This document shows positions 22,737-33,240 of a stretch of DNA of 64,000 nt, in pieces. Every line of letters starts with the position of its first letter. The stretch's first letter is position 1. The stretch is from Elephas maximus indicus. Its lineage: Eukaryota; Chordata; Mammalia; Proboscidea; Elephantidae. The DNA lies in the NCBI RefSeq assembly GCF_024166365.1, contig NC_064838.1, forward strand, positions 76,090,001 through 76,154,000, given 5' to 3'. The notes beneath the pieces were generated by a model. That model saw nothing but the letters and a program-made list of their open reading frames with translations, ran no database searches and was not told the origin of the DNA. Both the position numbers and the translations under genes were made by a program.

Positions 22737-23044
22737 TGTTTGCAGATATTTCTTCTCATTTGGAGTGTGCCACATCAGCAAGCGAAGGTCCTGAAAGATT
22801 AAACTCTCATTTCATGTTCATAGATTTGAAGAGCTAATATTTTAGACAGCACTACCCTTAGGCCTGGAAAAACAGAACCCTGTCCTAGCTTCCACACTTT
22901 GGAGTATCTTCTGCATAATTTTCTAAGTTCTCTAGCTGCTGGTATTGGGAAGTCCATGGTGACTTCCCGGTGGGGCACACCATCTTGGACCTGACTGCAA
23001 GGGTCCCTCCCTATTTCTCCTTTTCAAGTTGCTTATTCATACTC

Positions 23045-23228
23045 CAGAAACCCTGGTGGCACAGTGGTTAAGTGCTACAGTGGCTAACCAAAATGTTGGC
23101 AGTTCGAATCCACCAGGCACTCCTTGGAAACTCTATGGGGCAGCTCTGCTCTGTCCTATAAGGTCGCTGTGAGTCGGAATATACTCAACGGCAACAGGTT
23201 TGGCTGGTTTTTGTTTGTTTGTTTGTTT
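23045..23228 (+). mobile_element. AfroSINE with 12-bp target duplication
   Basis: Complete element from CAGAAACCCTGGTGGC to a (TTTG)n tail. The target repeat TTATTCATACTC is at 23033-23044 and 23229-23240. The paralogous site near 56505 is empty, which dates the insertion after the S duplication. Confidence 0.96.
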
Positions 23229-24077
23229 TTATTCATACTCTATCCCATCCATGGGGTCAGCCTGAAGATTTCAGGAGCTCTCATTTAGCCCAGATGAACT
23301 TAAGCCTGGTCTTGTGGCTAGGTCCATAGTTCCAGGTAGTTTTGCAAATAATTGGCTTCAGCAGGCTGGATCTTTATTTTTTTTCACAAGATTTCACTAC
23401 ATTGGGTTACCAGAGTGGTGCTGACACCCTGGCTTTGGGTTACACAGCACAGGTTCAAGGCTCTGGGATAAAAATGGTCCACTTTTGGTCTTTGGCATTG
23501 GGCCGAGTGTGTGTTGGCCTTTATCAGCTCTCATCTGTCCATGTCCTGACAGGGGTGCTGCTTCTGCCCTGAGGTTTTTGAGAGTGGGGGAAGGCATCCT
23601 TTACCCTGAGTGTCCCTCTTGCTGGTACCCAGTGAGATCAGCCAATTTTTCCACAGGCTCCATGCCATGTGCCAGGCAGTTTTCTGGGGATTTCTGTCCT
23701 TGAATCACAAGGAGTGTGGCCCATGTTAACTAAATCTTCTGATCAGGGCAAACATCTAAACTTTTAATAAAAAGAAAGCAACATTTGTTCTTTAAGCCCA
23801 TAGATGATTGACATGAAGGTGCTTCTGGGCATTCACTTTTCTGATGAATCACTTCAATTTTACAGCTTCTGTGGGGTGTGAATAGCAATATAAACAGGTA
23901 AAGTGTTTAAAGATTGCATGGAGCAACCAATGTTTTGTTTGGAGTCTTTCTGAAGAGGTCTAATGGGCCACCTCCAGGTTTTCCCTCCAAGTGCAGTAGT
24001 TATGCTACATTCCATCCAAGTAAACACTACTGTCATTCATTCTTTTCAAATAAATGACAAGAGTAAAGATCTTCAAA

Positions 24078-24293
24078 AACAAAAATAGACACAGTTGCTA
24101 TCAAGTTGGCTTTGGCTCTCGGGGACCCCATATGTGTCAGAGTAGAACTGTGCTCCATAGGGTTTTCCGGAACTGATTTTTTGGAAGCAGTTTGTCAGGT
24201 CTTTCTTCTGAGGTGCCTGGAATTGGACTTGCTCTTCCAGCTTTTTGGTTAGTAGCTGAGTGCGTTCACCATTTGTACCACTCAAGGACAGAA
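24078..24293 (-). mobile_element. AfroSINE, longer variant
   Basis: Antisense copy with an extra internal segment of about 50 bases relative to the common type. Shared with 57335-57540 in spacer copy B, so it predates the duplication. Confidence 0.85.
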
Positions 24294-25084
24294 ATCAGAC
24301 TTTTAGCTTCAAAGTCATGGAATATTGAGATCAAGTATTGAGAGAAAAAATAATATTTGGATTAATCTATATATTTTTCCATATCTACAAAATATTATAT
24401 TCTTTAATAAGCACTCATTGCTACCCCTGCCCAAGACAACACACGCTACGCTCATGGATTGATGCTGTGCCTTGTCCCAGAACTTAGCTCTTGCATTTAG
24501 TAAGAACACAGGTGTTTCCATCCCAGCGTACATAGTGTTCAATTCCTGAACATAAAGGGAAGTGAAAGCATCTCCACATAGAAACTCAGAAGCATTTAAA
24601 AAAGGAGAAAAAAATAACCTAATTGCTCAGGGCTATAAAAGTTTTGCAAACACGTAAAAAAATCCAACCACATAAAACAGTGTCTTGGAGAATTATAATG
24701 ATGGGAAATATTCAAACCCTGTGGGAAAATGAGAGGCAGTTCTACAGGTTCATGTCCTCTAAGGGAAACCTCTTTAAATTCCAGTTGGAATTAAAGAAGG
24801 AATCTTTTGCTTCTTCGTTTTTGTTCCCTGAGAACTTGCTGAAGGCAGCACAGGAGAAGCAGCGGGAATATTGTTCACCTTGAGTACCTGTGAAACTCTT
24901 TCTCTCTTAGGTGTAGGAGTAAGATTTGGAAACAATATTCATATTTTATCCAGCCACTGAATGGAGTTTTCTCAATAAAGAATAGGAGGTTGCCATCACA
25001 GAATTTTCAAGGGATTCGTTCATGGTGAGGTTTATAATTCACATTTTTGCATTTTCTGAGGGATTTTCAATGTGTGATGTAGTG

Positions 25085-25278
25085 CTTAACAGTGTGAGTG
25101 TAGAGGTCAGACAACGATGTATATAATACATGGGTTGATCAATGAAGCATACACTTGGGCTAGTGACATCTTTCTGATTCTTAGATGCCTCATCTTTAAA
25201 AGGAATAATGATGTTAGCAAGGTTTGTGGAAATATATGAAGCGATGCATGATAAATGCTCGATAAATAGTAGCTAATG
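25085..25278 (+). repeat. MIR element
   Basis: Degraded MIR with the recognisable core (about 25085-25160) and end (GATAAATGCTCGATAAATAGTAGC at 25249-25272 in broad form). Shared with 58345-58545. Confidence 0.65.
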
Positions 25279-25284
25279 TAATAC

Positions 25285-25440
25285 AGGAAACCCTGGTGGC
25301 ATAGTGGTTAAGTGCTACAGCTGCTAACCAAAATGTTGGCAGTTCGAATCCACCAGGCACTCCTTGGAAACTCTATGGGGCAGTTCTATCCTGTCCTATA
25401 GGGTCACTATGAGTCAGAGTCGACTAGGCGGCAATAGGAT
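25285..25440 (+). mobile_element. AfroSINE
   Basis: Complete sense copy flanked by imperfect repeats of GTAATACA. The paralogous site at about 58550 is empty. Confidence 0.93.
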
Positions 25441-25734
25441 GGGTAAAGTAACACAAACCTTTTTCTGGGTTAGAAGTACCGATTAATTAATGTATTACAA
25501 AATTAGATATATTTTTAGCTTGTAATCTTCAAGTTAAATCCAAATAACTTAGGAGTGCTACAGGTACATATTTTGTCCTAGCTCTCTCTATGGCATTTTA
25601 GTTTATTCTTTCTGAATATATTCTTAGTTATCATTTATCCCCAAACACGCTCCCTAGCTTGGTGTTTTAGATTGAAAAGTGGAATTTTCTGAGACTATAA
25701 AGAATACTGCTGCAGGAGCATGGTACCTGGAGTG

Positions 25735-25935
25735 TTGCTTGGTTAGCAGTTGATCCTTTAACCGCTGTGCAACCAGGAAAACACCCATTGCAGTCAAGTC
25801 AATTTCAACACATATTGACCCTATAGGACAGAGTAGGACTGCCCCATAGGGTTTCCAAGGAGCACTTGGTGGATTCAAATTGCTGACCTTTTTGGTTAGC
25901 AGCCACAGCTCATAGTAGCTTTTAACAACTGTGCC
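25735..25935 (-). mobile_element. AfroSINE, with a second SINE scrap at its left
   Basis: The main antisense copy is 25780-25935. 25735-25779 is the complement of another AfroSINE head (TTAGCAG...GTGCAACCAGG). Spacer copy B has a different, sense AfroSINE nearby (58874-59030). Confidence 0.85.
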
Positions 25936-26997
25936 AATAATATAGGCTTTAATTTTTCTGCAAATATTACAAGGTAGGGCACTAAGAGTAAGAAAGAGAG
26001 ATTTACTCAAATCACAGAGCAGAGTCTTCTGACTTGAAATTTTCACTAAGTGTGTTTTATGCCAAAAGTAGTGTTAGGTTTCTGTCTCAGAGTTGTTCAA
26101 GAATGTTTAAATGACTGAAGCTCTGAACTGCTGTAGTGCTAGTTGGGGTGACCTGTGTCTCTTTATTGAAATGAGCTAAGCTGTTAAGAGAGACTAAAGA
26201 AGTTCAGGCATCCGACAGGACGGACACAGGTAGAAACAGGGAATTATCTTTTAATTCCAGAAATAGCAAAAATATAAGATGAGATGTTTAGAGAACAACA
26301 TTTGGGAGTGAAAAGCATCTAATGTGAAGAGAAGAGGTTTCTCAGGTTGTCAGAGAAGGGAATATGCTTAGGTAGACAATAAAATGTAAGTGTTGTTGAA
26401 GTAGATCATAATTATAACCCTGGATCAAAAATACAGTGGACAAAGGAGCTTAACTGGGAGAGTAATTAAGAGAAGGATTTAAATTTCTTCTTTTAATTTA
26501 TAATAACCATATTTATATAGAAATACATACACATACGCCAGTGTGACTGCTAGGCACATATATGTGTATATAAATTATTCTAAAATATACATTTATATCT
26601 TCATTGCTTGAAAGACAGTAACAAAACACTACTTATAATGACATTACTATTTCTTGCATATGTATTTGAGTGTTATATATACTTCAAAGTTGAAACAGAA
26701 GCTTCTGTTGTTTTCAGAAAGATTGGCATTATAATTAGTTTTGCTATTTCTATTAAAACTAATAGGAAGGGGGCTAGTGGGGGGTGCGGGGAGGTAAACT
26801 TGCAAGGTCACTGCCCCAGGAGATGCCTCAGAGCCCACAGTTCACAGCTGGCCTTGAGGGTAACCTAAGCAATGCTTGGTACAGTGTATGGCTATCAAGA
26901 AAGGAAAGACCATGGGATCTTCTAGGAGAAATGTGGGCAGAATAAGCTGCTTGCTAAGATGGAGACATGAATTTAAAATTGATATCAATGTGCGTAT

Positions 26998-27161
26998 GTT
27001 GTTGTTGTTGTTAGGTGCCATCATATCGGTTCTGACTCATAGCGACACTATAGAACAGAGAAGAACTGCCCCATAGGGTTTCCAAGGAGCAGCTGATGGA
27101 TTCAAACTGTTGACCTTTTGGTTAGCAGCCATAGCTCTTAACCACTGCACCACCAGGGCAC
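26998..27161 (-). mobile_element. AfroSINE with target duplication
   Basis: Antisense element starting with (GTT)n. Flanks CAATGTGCGTAT (26986-26997) and CAATGTGAGTAT (27162-27173) are a target repeat with one mismatch. Absent from copy B near 60080. Confidence 0.94.
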
Positions 27162-27232
27162 CAATGTGAGTATAAGGGCTGGGTAAAGCTGGACCTCATG
27201 GTACGGCGATTTATGGAAAGTATATGACAATT

Positions 27233-27400
27233 TTTGGAAACCCTGGTGGCGCAGTGGTTAAGAGCTATGTCTGCTAACTAAAAGGTTGGCAGTTCAAATC
27301 CACCAGGTGCTCCTTGGAAACTCTACAGGGCAGTTCTACTCTGTTCTATAGGGTTGCTATGAGGCAGAATCGTTTCAATGGCAGCAGGTATAAGATAATT
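27233..27400 (+). mobile_element. AfroSINE
   Basis: Sense copy beginning GGAAACCCTGGTGGCGCAGTG and ending in the GGCAGCAGG part. Absent from copy B near 60120, so it is another private insertion. Confidence 0.93.
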
Positions 27401-28229
27401 TTAAGTTTTCAGTTTAACAGTCTAACCCATATTATGTTAGTATGATAATTCCATCTATAAAACCAAATTATATTGAATAAATAATAAAATTATCCCCAAA
27501 TACCACCTCCTTTTTCTGAACTGTTTATTTGATGTAAATTTGGTATTTTGGGTTTAACCTTGATTAAAAATAAAAGTTTTAAATATTCATATGATTATGT
27601 AAAGATACATATTAAAACCCAAATTAGAAAAGAAAAAATCTCTATCATTTTCATATGTTCCCTTCTAGATTTTAAAATTATACTAAAATATCTATACAAA
27701 TGGGCAAGAGTATTACAATTTTTCTTTTGTTTTTTTCATTTAACTTATTATAAAAATATTTCACCTTCTGTGTCTTTATGTTCTTAATCAGCATTTTATT
27801 CACAATATCATGCCCTATTAATTTGAAGTAGCCTGGTTTACATAAACATCTTACTGTTTTTAAACATGTTGGACATTTCTAAAATTTTATTTTTATAAAT
27901 GATACTACATCACCTTTTGTTATAAAACTTCCTCTACTTCATTTCACTTTTAGAATGATGGTTTATAGTTGGGGTAACCACCATACATGATACAAATGTG
28001 TTTATGAGTCAGAAATATTTACTAAAGTGTTTTCCAAAAGGATTATATGAATGGGAACAGTTTCACTGCAATTTTAGCAATTAGTATAATTACAAAAAAA
28101 ATTTTTAAACATAATCTGTTCTTAAGGCGATTCAGTTTTCTAGCTCACTTTCTGTGTGTAGTCACTGCTTGAAAATAATACCAACCTCACTATACCACAT
28201 TTTTAAAACTCTATGCTTTGCCAATCACT

Positions 28230-28375
28230 TTCATATTAACTGTCTTATTGGACTCTTGCAAGTGAGGCATCTTGAACAAGTGTTACTGTCCCCACTTTAT
28301 AGGAGAGAACACAGAGGCTGAGTGGTTTGCTCAAGGGCACGTGGCTAGTCCATGACGAAGCTGGGATGGCTGTCT
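28230..28375 (-). repeat. MIR-family element
   Basis: Antisense MIR-like sequence (CACTTTATAGGAGAG...GAGGCTGAGTGGTTTGCTCAAGG...). Shared with about 60700-60832. Confidence 0.65.
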
Positions 28376-28404
28376 TTTTGATAGCAGAAACAGAACAATT
28401 ATTA

Positions 28405-28700
28405 TTTTTTTTTCAAATAAAGTTTTAATTTTGCCTAATTTTAAATTTGCAGAGAAGTTGCACAGATGGCGTAGGGAGTTCTTGCATACTTCTCACCTAG
28501 CTCCCCCTAATGGTAACATCCTATGTAACCCTGAGCACATTTGTAAAATCTGTGAAACAAACATTGGAATATTACTATTAATGAAACTGTAGGCTTTATT
28601 CATAATTCCGTAGTTCTTCCATTACTACCCTTTTCCTGTTCTAGGGCCCAGTTCAGGACAATTGCCTTTTAAATAACTTAAAATCCTAAACCTTGAAGAC
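28405..28700 (-). repeat. ancient L1 3'UTR-like fragment
   Basis: Resembles a widespread mammalian interspersed repeat containing AGAGAAGTTGCACAGAT and a run of pyrimidine-rich segments. I judge it the 3' end of an old L1M-type element, from memory only. Shared with copy B, where an LTR interrupts it at 61010. Confidence 0.45.
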
Positions 28701-29189
28701 ATTGTGTTCTCCACTGTCAACATTTTAATGCTTATTTTGGAAAATCCTTTTATCTGAAACCAGAAGGGGCTGGTTTGTTTGTATCTAATGAGCATTTTAA
28801 TTCTAAAAGTGTATTGCTGTTAGAATTCCAGAAAAAAAAAAAGTGGAATGTTTAAGAATTTTAGTATAGAACAATATAGAGTTTATTAGATTTTCTTTGC
28901 ATAAAGAAGCTGCCTGAAGTAGAAGTGGACTCCTATGGGTCTGAGAGCTACTGAGGGATTATAAAAGGCATTTAAAGTGCTATGCATTAAAAAATAAGCA
29001 TACCTACACTGTGACCAAATAAAAATTTACGTATTTATATTAATAAAAGAATGACTCAAAGAGCTTATCAGTAAAAGTACTTATCAGTTCTGTTCATTGT
29101 AAAACAGGAATTAATAAAAATGTTGACAATTCTCTGTGTCAGTGGTTTGAGGCTTTATCTCCTATTGAACGTTTTTATGTGTTATCTGA

Positions 29190-29312
29190 TTCTGTCGATA
29201 GGCGTTCTTATTATACTCACTTTCCAGACGTGGGAATCAAGGATTTCAATAACTTGTGTTTTGACAAATAACTATATAGAAAAGCTTGGATTTGAACCCA
29301 GGCCTGTATGAG
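29190..29312 (-). repeat. MIR element
   Basis: Antisense MIR end ('...GGATTTGAACCCAGGCCTGTATGAG' region at 29288-29312). Shared with about 62375-62482. Confidence 0.65.
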
Positions 29313-29407
29313 CCTGGAGTTGTTGTTCTTATTCATTTAACTTTATTGTCGCTCTTGCTTTGGTTCTAGGCTAAACTGACGACTGTTGGATCACATACTG
29401 ATATTCT

Positions 29408-31310
29408 TTAATTTTTAATAAGTGGTTGCTGACAGACCCAAGGACCTTATTGGGTTTAGCTAATACTCTTGTTTTCTGAGTGAAAGCTTGTAGCTGGATA
29501 TGGGGTTAACAGTAATAGCACAATTAAAAAAAAAAAAATTCCCTAAACCCTGTGAATAAGAGAAAATGGTTGTTTTTAAAGCAAGCAGACAGAAGACATT
29601 AATACACACAATTGCATATTTGTTAGTTTTATTTGTTAAATTCTAAGTTACATTCAACAAAGTTAGTTTATCAATAATTCTCACGATAAGCCACACTGTT
29701 CTTTTATTTATCTTATTAGCAAACATATTTATGTAAATTGACTGACAAATTTCTGTTATGCATGTAAGGAAGGACACCCTCATTCTTCAAAGCCCTGTCT
29801 GCCTATGGAAAATGAAGCCAAAAGTTGAAGTAATTATCTGGTTGACTCATGGAAATGCTTTCAATGGGTAAAGCAGCTGGCTTATTAAGTGGAATAATAA
29901 TAACCACAACTTGCAACAGTTCTTTATCACAAGCGACATTTTCATGTTTTCAAAATTGGCCCTCATCAGAGTCCTGTGAGATGATCAGATAAGCTATATA
30001 TGAACTATCTTACAACAAGGCTATATAATTTTGAATCAGATGGACCTTGAGGATTGTACTTGATCATATTGGGCCACATCCTATAAATAATTGGTTAATA
30101 ATTGATAAAGCTTCAAGACTAGTTTATATTCAATGTGTTGTTTCTTTTCCTTAACCTATCTGGTTGTTGTCATTTATATGTATATGATACGTATGTATAT
30201 CGTTGGGCCATTACCTTCTGATTAGAAAACGTTTGCAATTTCTTTCACTGAGGTGTCTCATTTATACAAGAACAAAGGAATCTGAAGGCTTTAATCTTGA
30301 GAGGTGGGTGGAGGCTGTAGAAAGGGCATCCTTGCTCTGAAGTTCTCCCTGAAAAGAAACATTCTCACCACTTTTATTGATCCAGTGGCAGAAACTCTGG
30401 TTTTGGAGCCAGAAAATCCCAGATCCATCTTCTGTTGATTTCTTTTAACTTAACCTCTCAAAGCATGAGTTTGTTACCAGTAACAAAGAGGTAATGAGAC
30501 CTCGCATGGACTGTATCCTAAACATAAGACACTGAGCGATTGCTTTCCTTGCATTATTTCACTTAGTTATCAACACAACACTCTCAAGTAGGTATTATTA
30601 TTTTTATTGCCTTCTGTTTTTATTTTAAAAAGATGAAAAAAAACCCCAATACTTAATATAATAAATATACATATTATTTTCTAAGCATATAGCTAGATGT
30701 TTTCATAGGCCTTTCTTTTTTTTAAGGAAAGAATTAATTCATCTTGAAGGCCCCATTCAGCTCAGACTTTTAAAGAAACATTTGAGGGAGTAGGCGTGAT
30801 TTCCAAATTTTTTTTTTTTTTCTTAAACTGCATGCTATCTCTTCTTCTCTTTGTGGGTAAGGCAGTTTCCTGGTGAGAGATACGTTTCTCATGCAAGTCA
30901 TTCTGATTCCCATGCCATGGTCAATGACAGGCATAAGAAATACATTATAGTCCTCCTTTCCTCAGAGCTTGGGTGTGTTACAGAATTCTTTGCATCAATT
31001 CACTCTAATTAGCCACTGTGAACTAATCAGAGTTGGCACCTAAGATAAACACTATTTGTCATCCCTACCTTTTTTTTTTTTTTACCACATTGAATATTCC
31101 CCCTCCCAATTGAAACTCTACTTTTTTAAAGTATTTAACCTCAATTTTGCCTGATGTCTCACTACCATCTTCAACAAATTTCTAATTTTGTATTCTTAAC
31201 AACAACAGAAGCACTTAAAATAACTTGACATCTGATGCCCCAACATGTTGAAGACTGTGTTAATACTATAAGCTGCTCTGGGGAAAATTTCTTTTTCTTA
31301 TATTATCAGA
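29408..31310 (+). repeat. duplicated OR upstream flank U, copy 2 (intact locus)
   Basis: Immediately upstream of the intact OR. Aligns with 20594-22028 and 62572-64000; the last 470 bases have no partner inside the window because copy 1 is truncated and copy 3 runs off the edge. A MIR lies at about 30385-30620. It should contain the OR promoter and non-coding 5' exon(s), but I could not pick a TATA box or exon by eye. Confidence 0.85.
31291..31309 (+). promoter_or_regulatory. likely 3' splice acceptor of the OR coding exon
   Basis: A pyrimidine-rich tract ends in ATTATCAG at 31302-31309, 45 bases before the ATG at 31355. OR genes typically have one or more non-coding 5' exons spliced just upstream of a single coding exon. 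This makes the in-frame ATG at 31235 intronic. Confidence 0.7.
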
Positions 31311-31354
31311 TTCTACTTGGTCACTGTGGTAGGTTTCATCTTTTCTCTGAAATG

Positions 31355-32290
31355 ATGCAAAACCAAAGCTTTGTTACCGAGTTCATCCTCTTAGGGCTTT
31401 CACAGAATCCAAACGTTCAAAAAATAGTATTTGTTGTATTTTTGTTTATCTATATTGCAACCGTTGGGGGCAATTTACTAATTGTAGTGAGCATCGTCAG
31501 CAGCCCGGCACTCCTGGGCTCCCCCATGTACTTCTTTCTAGGCTTCCTGTCCTTCCTCGATGCATGCTTCTCCTCCGTCGTAGCCCCAAAGATGATTGTG
31601 GACTCCCTCTATGAGAGGAAAACCATCTCCTTTGAGGGCTGCATGACCCAGGGCTTTGCTGAACACTTCTTTGGTGGAGTGGAGATGATTGTTCTCACTG
31701 CCATGGCCTATGACCGCTATGTGGCCATTTGCAAGCCCTTGCACTATCCCTCTATCATGAACTGGAGGCTCTGTGGCATTCTGATGGGGGCAGCCTGGAC
31801 AGGGGGCTTCTTGCATTCTGTGATACAAATTCTCTTTACTTTCCAGCTGCCCTTCTGTGGCCCCAATGTAGTCGATCACTTCATGTGTGATTTGTATCCA
31901 TTATTGGAGCTTGCCTGTACTGACACTCACATCCTTGGCCTTTTGGTGGTTGCCAATAGTGGGTTTTTCTGCATCATAAACTTCTCTTTGTTGCTTATCT
32001 CCTATTGTGTCATCTTGCTCTTGCTGAGAACTCATAGCTCTGAAGGTCGGTGGAAAGCTCTCTCCACCTGTGGATCTCACATTGCTGTTGTAGTTTTGTT
32101 TTTCGTCCCTTGTATATTTGAGTATGCACGATCTCCATCTGCTTTTTCCTTCGAAGAGATGGTGGCCATATTTTACACAATGCTAACTCCCCTGCTCAAT
32201 CCTGTGATTTACACTTTTAGAAATAAGGAAGTGAAAAATGCCATGAGGAGATTGTGGACCAGATTGGTGGTGGTTTCTGATGAAAAATAA
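31355..32290 (+). CDS. olfactory receptor, family 4 (OR4C-like), intact
   Basis: Seven-transmembrane odorant receptor of class A GPCRs. It should act in olfactory sensory neuron cilia and couple to G-olf and adenylyl cyclase; its ligand cannot be told from sequence. 311 residues from this ATG, the usual OR length; a second ATG lies directly before it (31352). Visible marks: N-glycosylation site NQS at residues 3-5, PMYFF at 57-61 (TM2), [12 protein letters not shown] at 117-128 (end of TM3), cysteines at 96 and 178 that should form the extracellular disulfide, [10 protein letters not shown] at 234-243 (TM6) and NPVIYTF at 282-288 (TM7). There is no internal stop or frameshift. The frame extends back to an ATG at 31235, but that part looks intronic. 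The OR4C placement is by recognition, not alignment. Confidence 0.96.
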   Translation: MQNQSFVTEFILLGLSQNPNVQKIVFVVFLFIYIATVGGNLLIVVSIVSSPALLGSPMYFFLGFLSFLDACFSSVVAPKMIVDSLYERKTISFEGCMTQGFAEHFFGGVEMIVLTAMAYDRYVAICKPLHYPSIMNWRLCGILMGAAWTGGFLHSVIQILFTFQLPFCGPNVVDHFMCDLYPLLELACTDTHILGLLVVANSGFFCIINFSLLLISYCVILLLLRTHSSEGRWKALSTCGSHIAVVVLFFVPCIFEYARSPSAFSFEEMVAIFYTMLTPLLNPVIYTFRNKEVKNAMRRLWTRLVVVSDEK

Positions 32291-32705
32291 AACACAATAC
32301 TTAAAAAAAAAAAAACTTCGGGGGGGGGAATAGATGTAGCCAAGAACTTTAGAGAGGATGTCCTCGTAAAACAGGAAGTAATGTAATGCAGCAGCATAAA
32401 ACACTACAGTGGAGGTCCAGAAATGCTACTTCTGCACTTAGGTTACTCATCATCTGCGAGATGGCAGCTCAGTATCCTTATGAGTGAACATAAGAGAGTT
32501 GAATTTTATTCTTATTTGGAATATAATAATCAAAGGAAATCACTTAAAAGAGAAATCAAATTATCTACTTAACTTATTGCCATTTACACCATGCTTTGAA
32601 GAAGTTTCATGGAGGGAAGACAAAAATACCTCAGTGATTAGGAACAGGAGCTTCCTGAAACACTTTCAGCTGAAAACATGTTTATGTTTTGGATGCTGAT
32701 CCCAG

Positions 32706-32905
32706 CTAAAGAGCCCTGTTGGTGCAGTGGTTAAGAAACTTGGTTGCTAACCGAAAGGGCAATGATTTGAACCCACCACCTTCTCCATAGCAGAAAGGTA
32801 TGGCAGTTGGTTTTCATAAAGATCACAATCCTGGAAACCCTACGAGGCAGTTCTCCTCTGTCCTATAGGTTCACTATGAGTCAGAATCGACTGGGTAGCA
32901 ATCTT
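32706..32905 (+). mobile_element. AfroSINE, longer variant
   Basis: Sense copy starting AAAGAGCCCTGTTGGTGCAG with an extra internal segment before CTGGAAACCCTACGAGGCAG. Absent from D copy 1. Confidence 0.88.
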
Positions 32906-32929
32906 TTGAAGACTCATTACTGCTAACGA

Positions 32930-33240
32930 AAAGACTGCATTTCCCAGCACCTCATGTAGCTAGCTGTTACTGCATGACTAAATCCTGGCCAGTAAAATAT
33001 AAATGAAAGTGGTAATGTAAACGGTAATTCTTTGAATGTTGAATTGTGGTTTGAACTCAAGCAGCCATGTTGGACCATGAGGATGTGTGTTAAGGTTGCT
33101 GGATATGCAAGACTGAGGAGCCTATAACCCTGATGTTGTTTAGCTGTATAAACTATCCCCATACTACTTGCCTTGGGCTTCCTTTATGTAAGAGGGAAAT
33201 AAATTTCTATCTTGTTTAAGTCACTTTTTTAAAAAAGAGT
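32930..33240 (+). repeat. ancient interspersed repeat, family not named
   Basis: The wording CAGCCATGTTGGACCATGAGG (33061-33081 in broad form) and the final AATAAATTTCTATCTTGTTTAAG-like segment recur across mammalian genomes. I cannot assign the family with confidence; an LTR or DNA element is possible. Confidence 0.45.

Larger units (their letters stand above)
22795..29407 (+). repeat. duplicated spacer S, copy A (with end of D at its left)
   Basis: Aligns over its whole length with 56270-62571. Differences are mostly private insertions: AfroSINEs at 23045-23228, 25285-25440, 26998-27161 and 27233-27400 are here only, while a solo LTR at 61011-61685 is in copy B only. The left 65 bases (22795-22859) are the end of D. 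No host gene or long open frame was recognised; it holds SINEs and old MIR and L1 pieces. Confidence 0.88.

Noticed and set aside
24623-24883. 86-codon open frame, K/E-rich
   Set aside because: The paralogous spacer at about 57880-58130 has stops and indels in it, so it is not under coding constraint.
31235-31354. N-terminal 40-residue extension of the intact OR
   Set aside because: In frame, but a splice acceptor ends at 31309 and OR proteins start near the NxS glycosylation site. It is almost surely intron plus 5'UTR.
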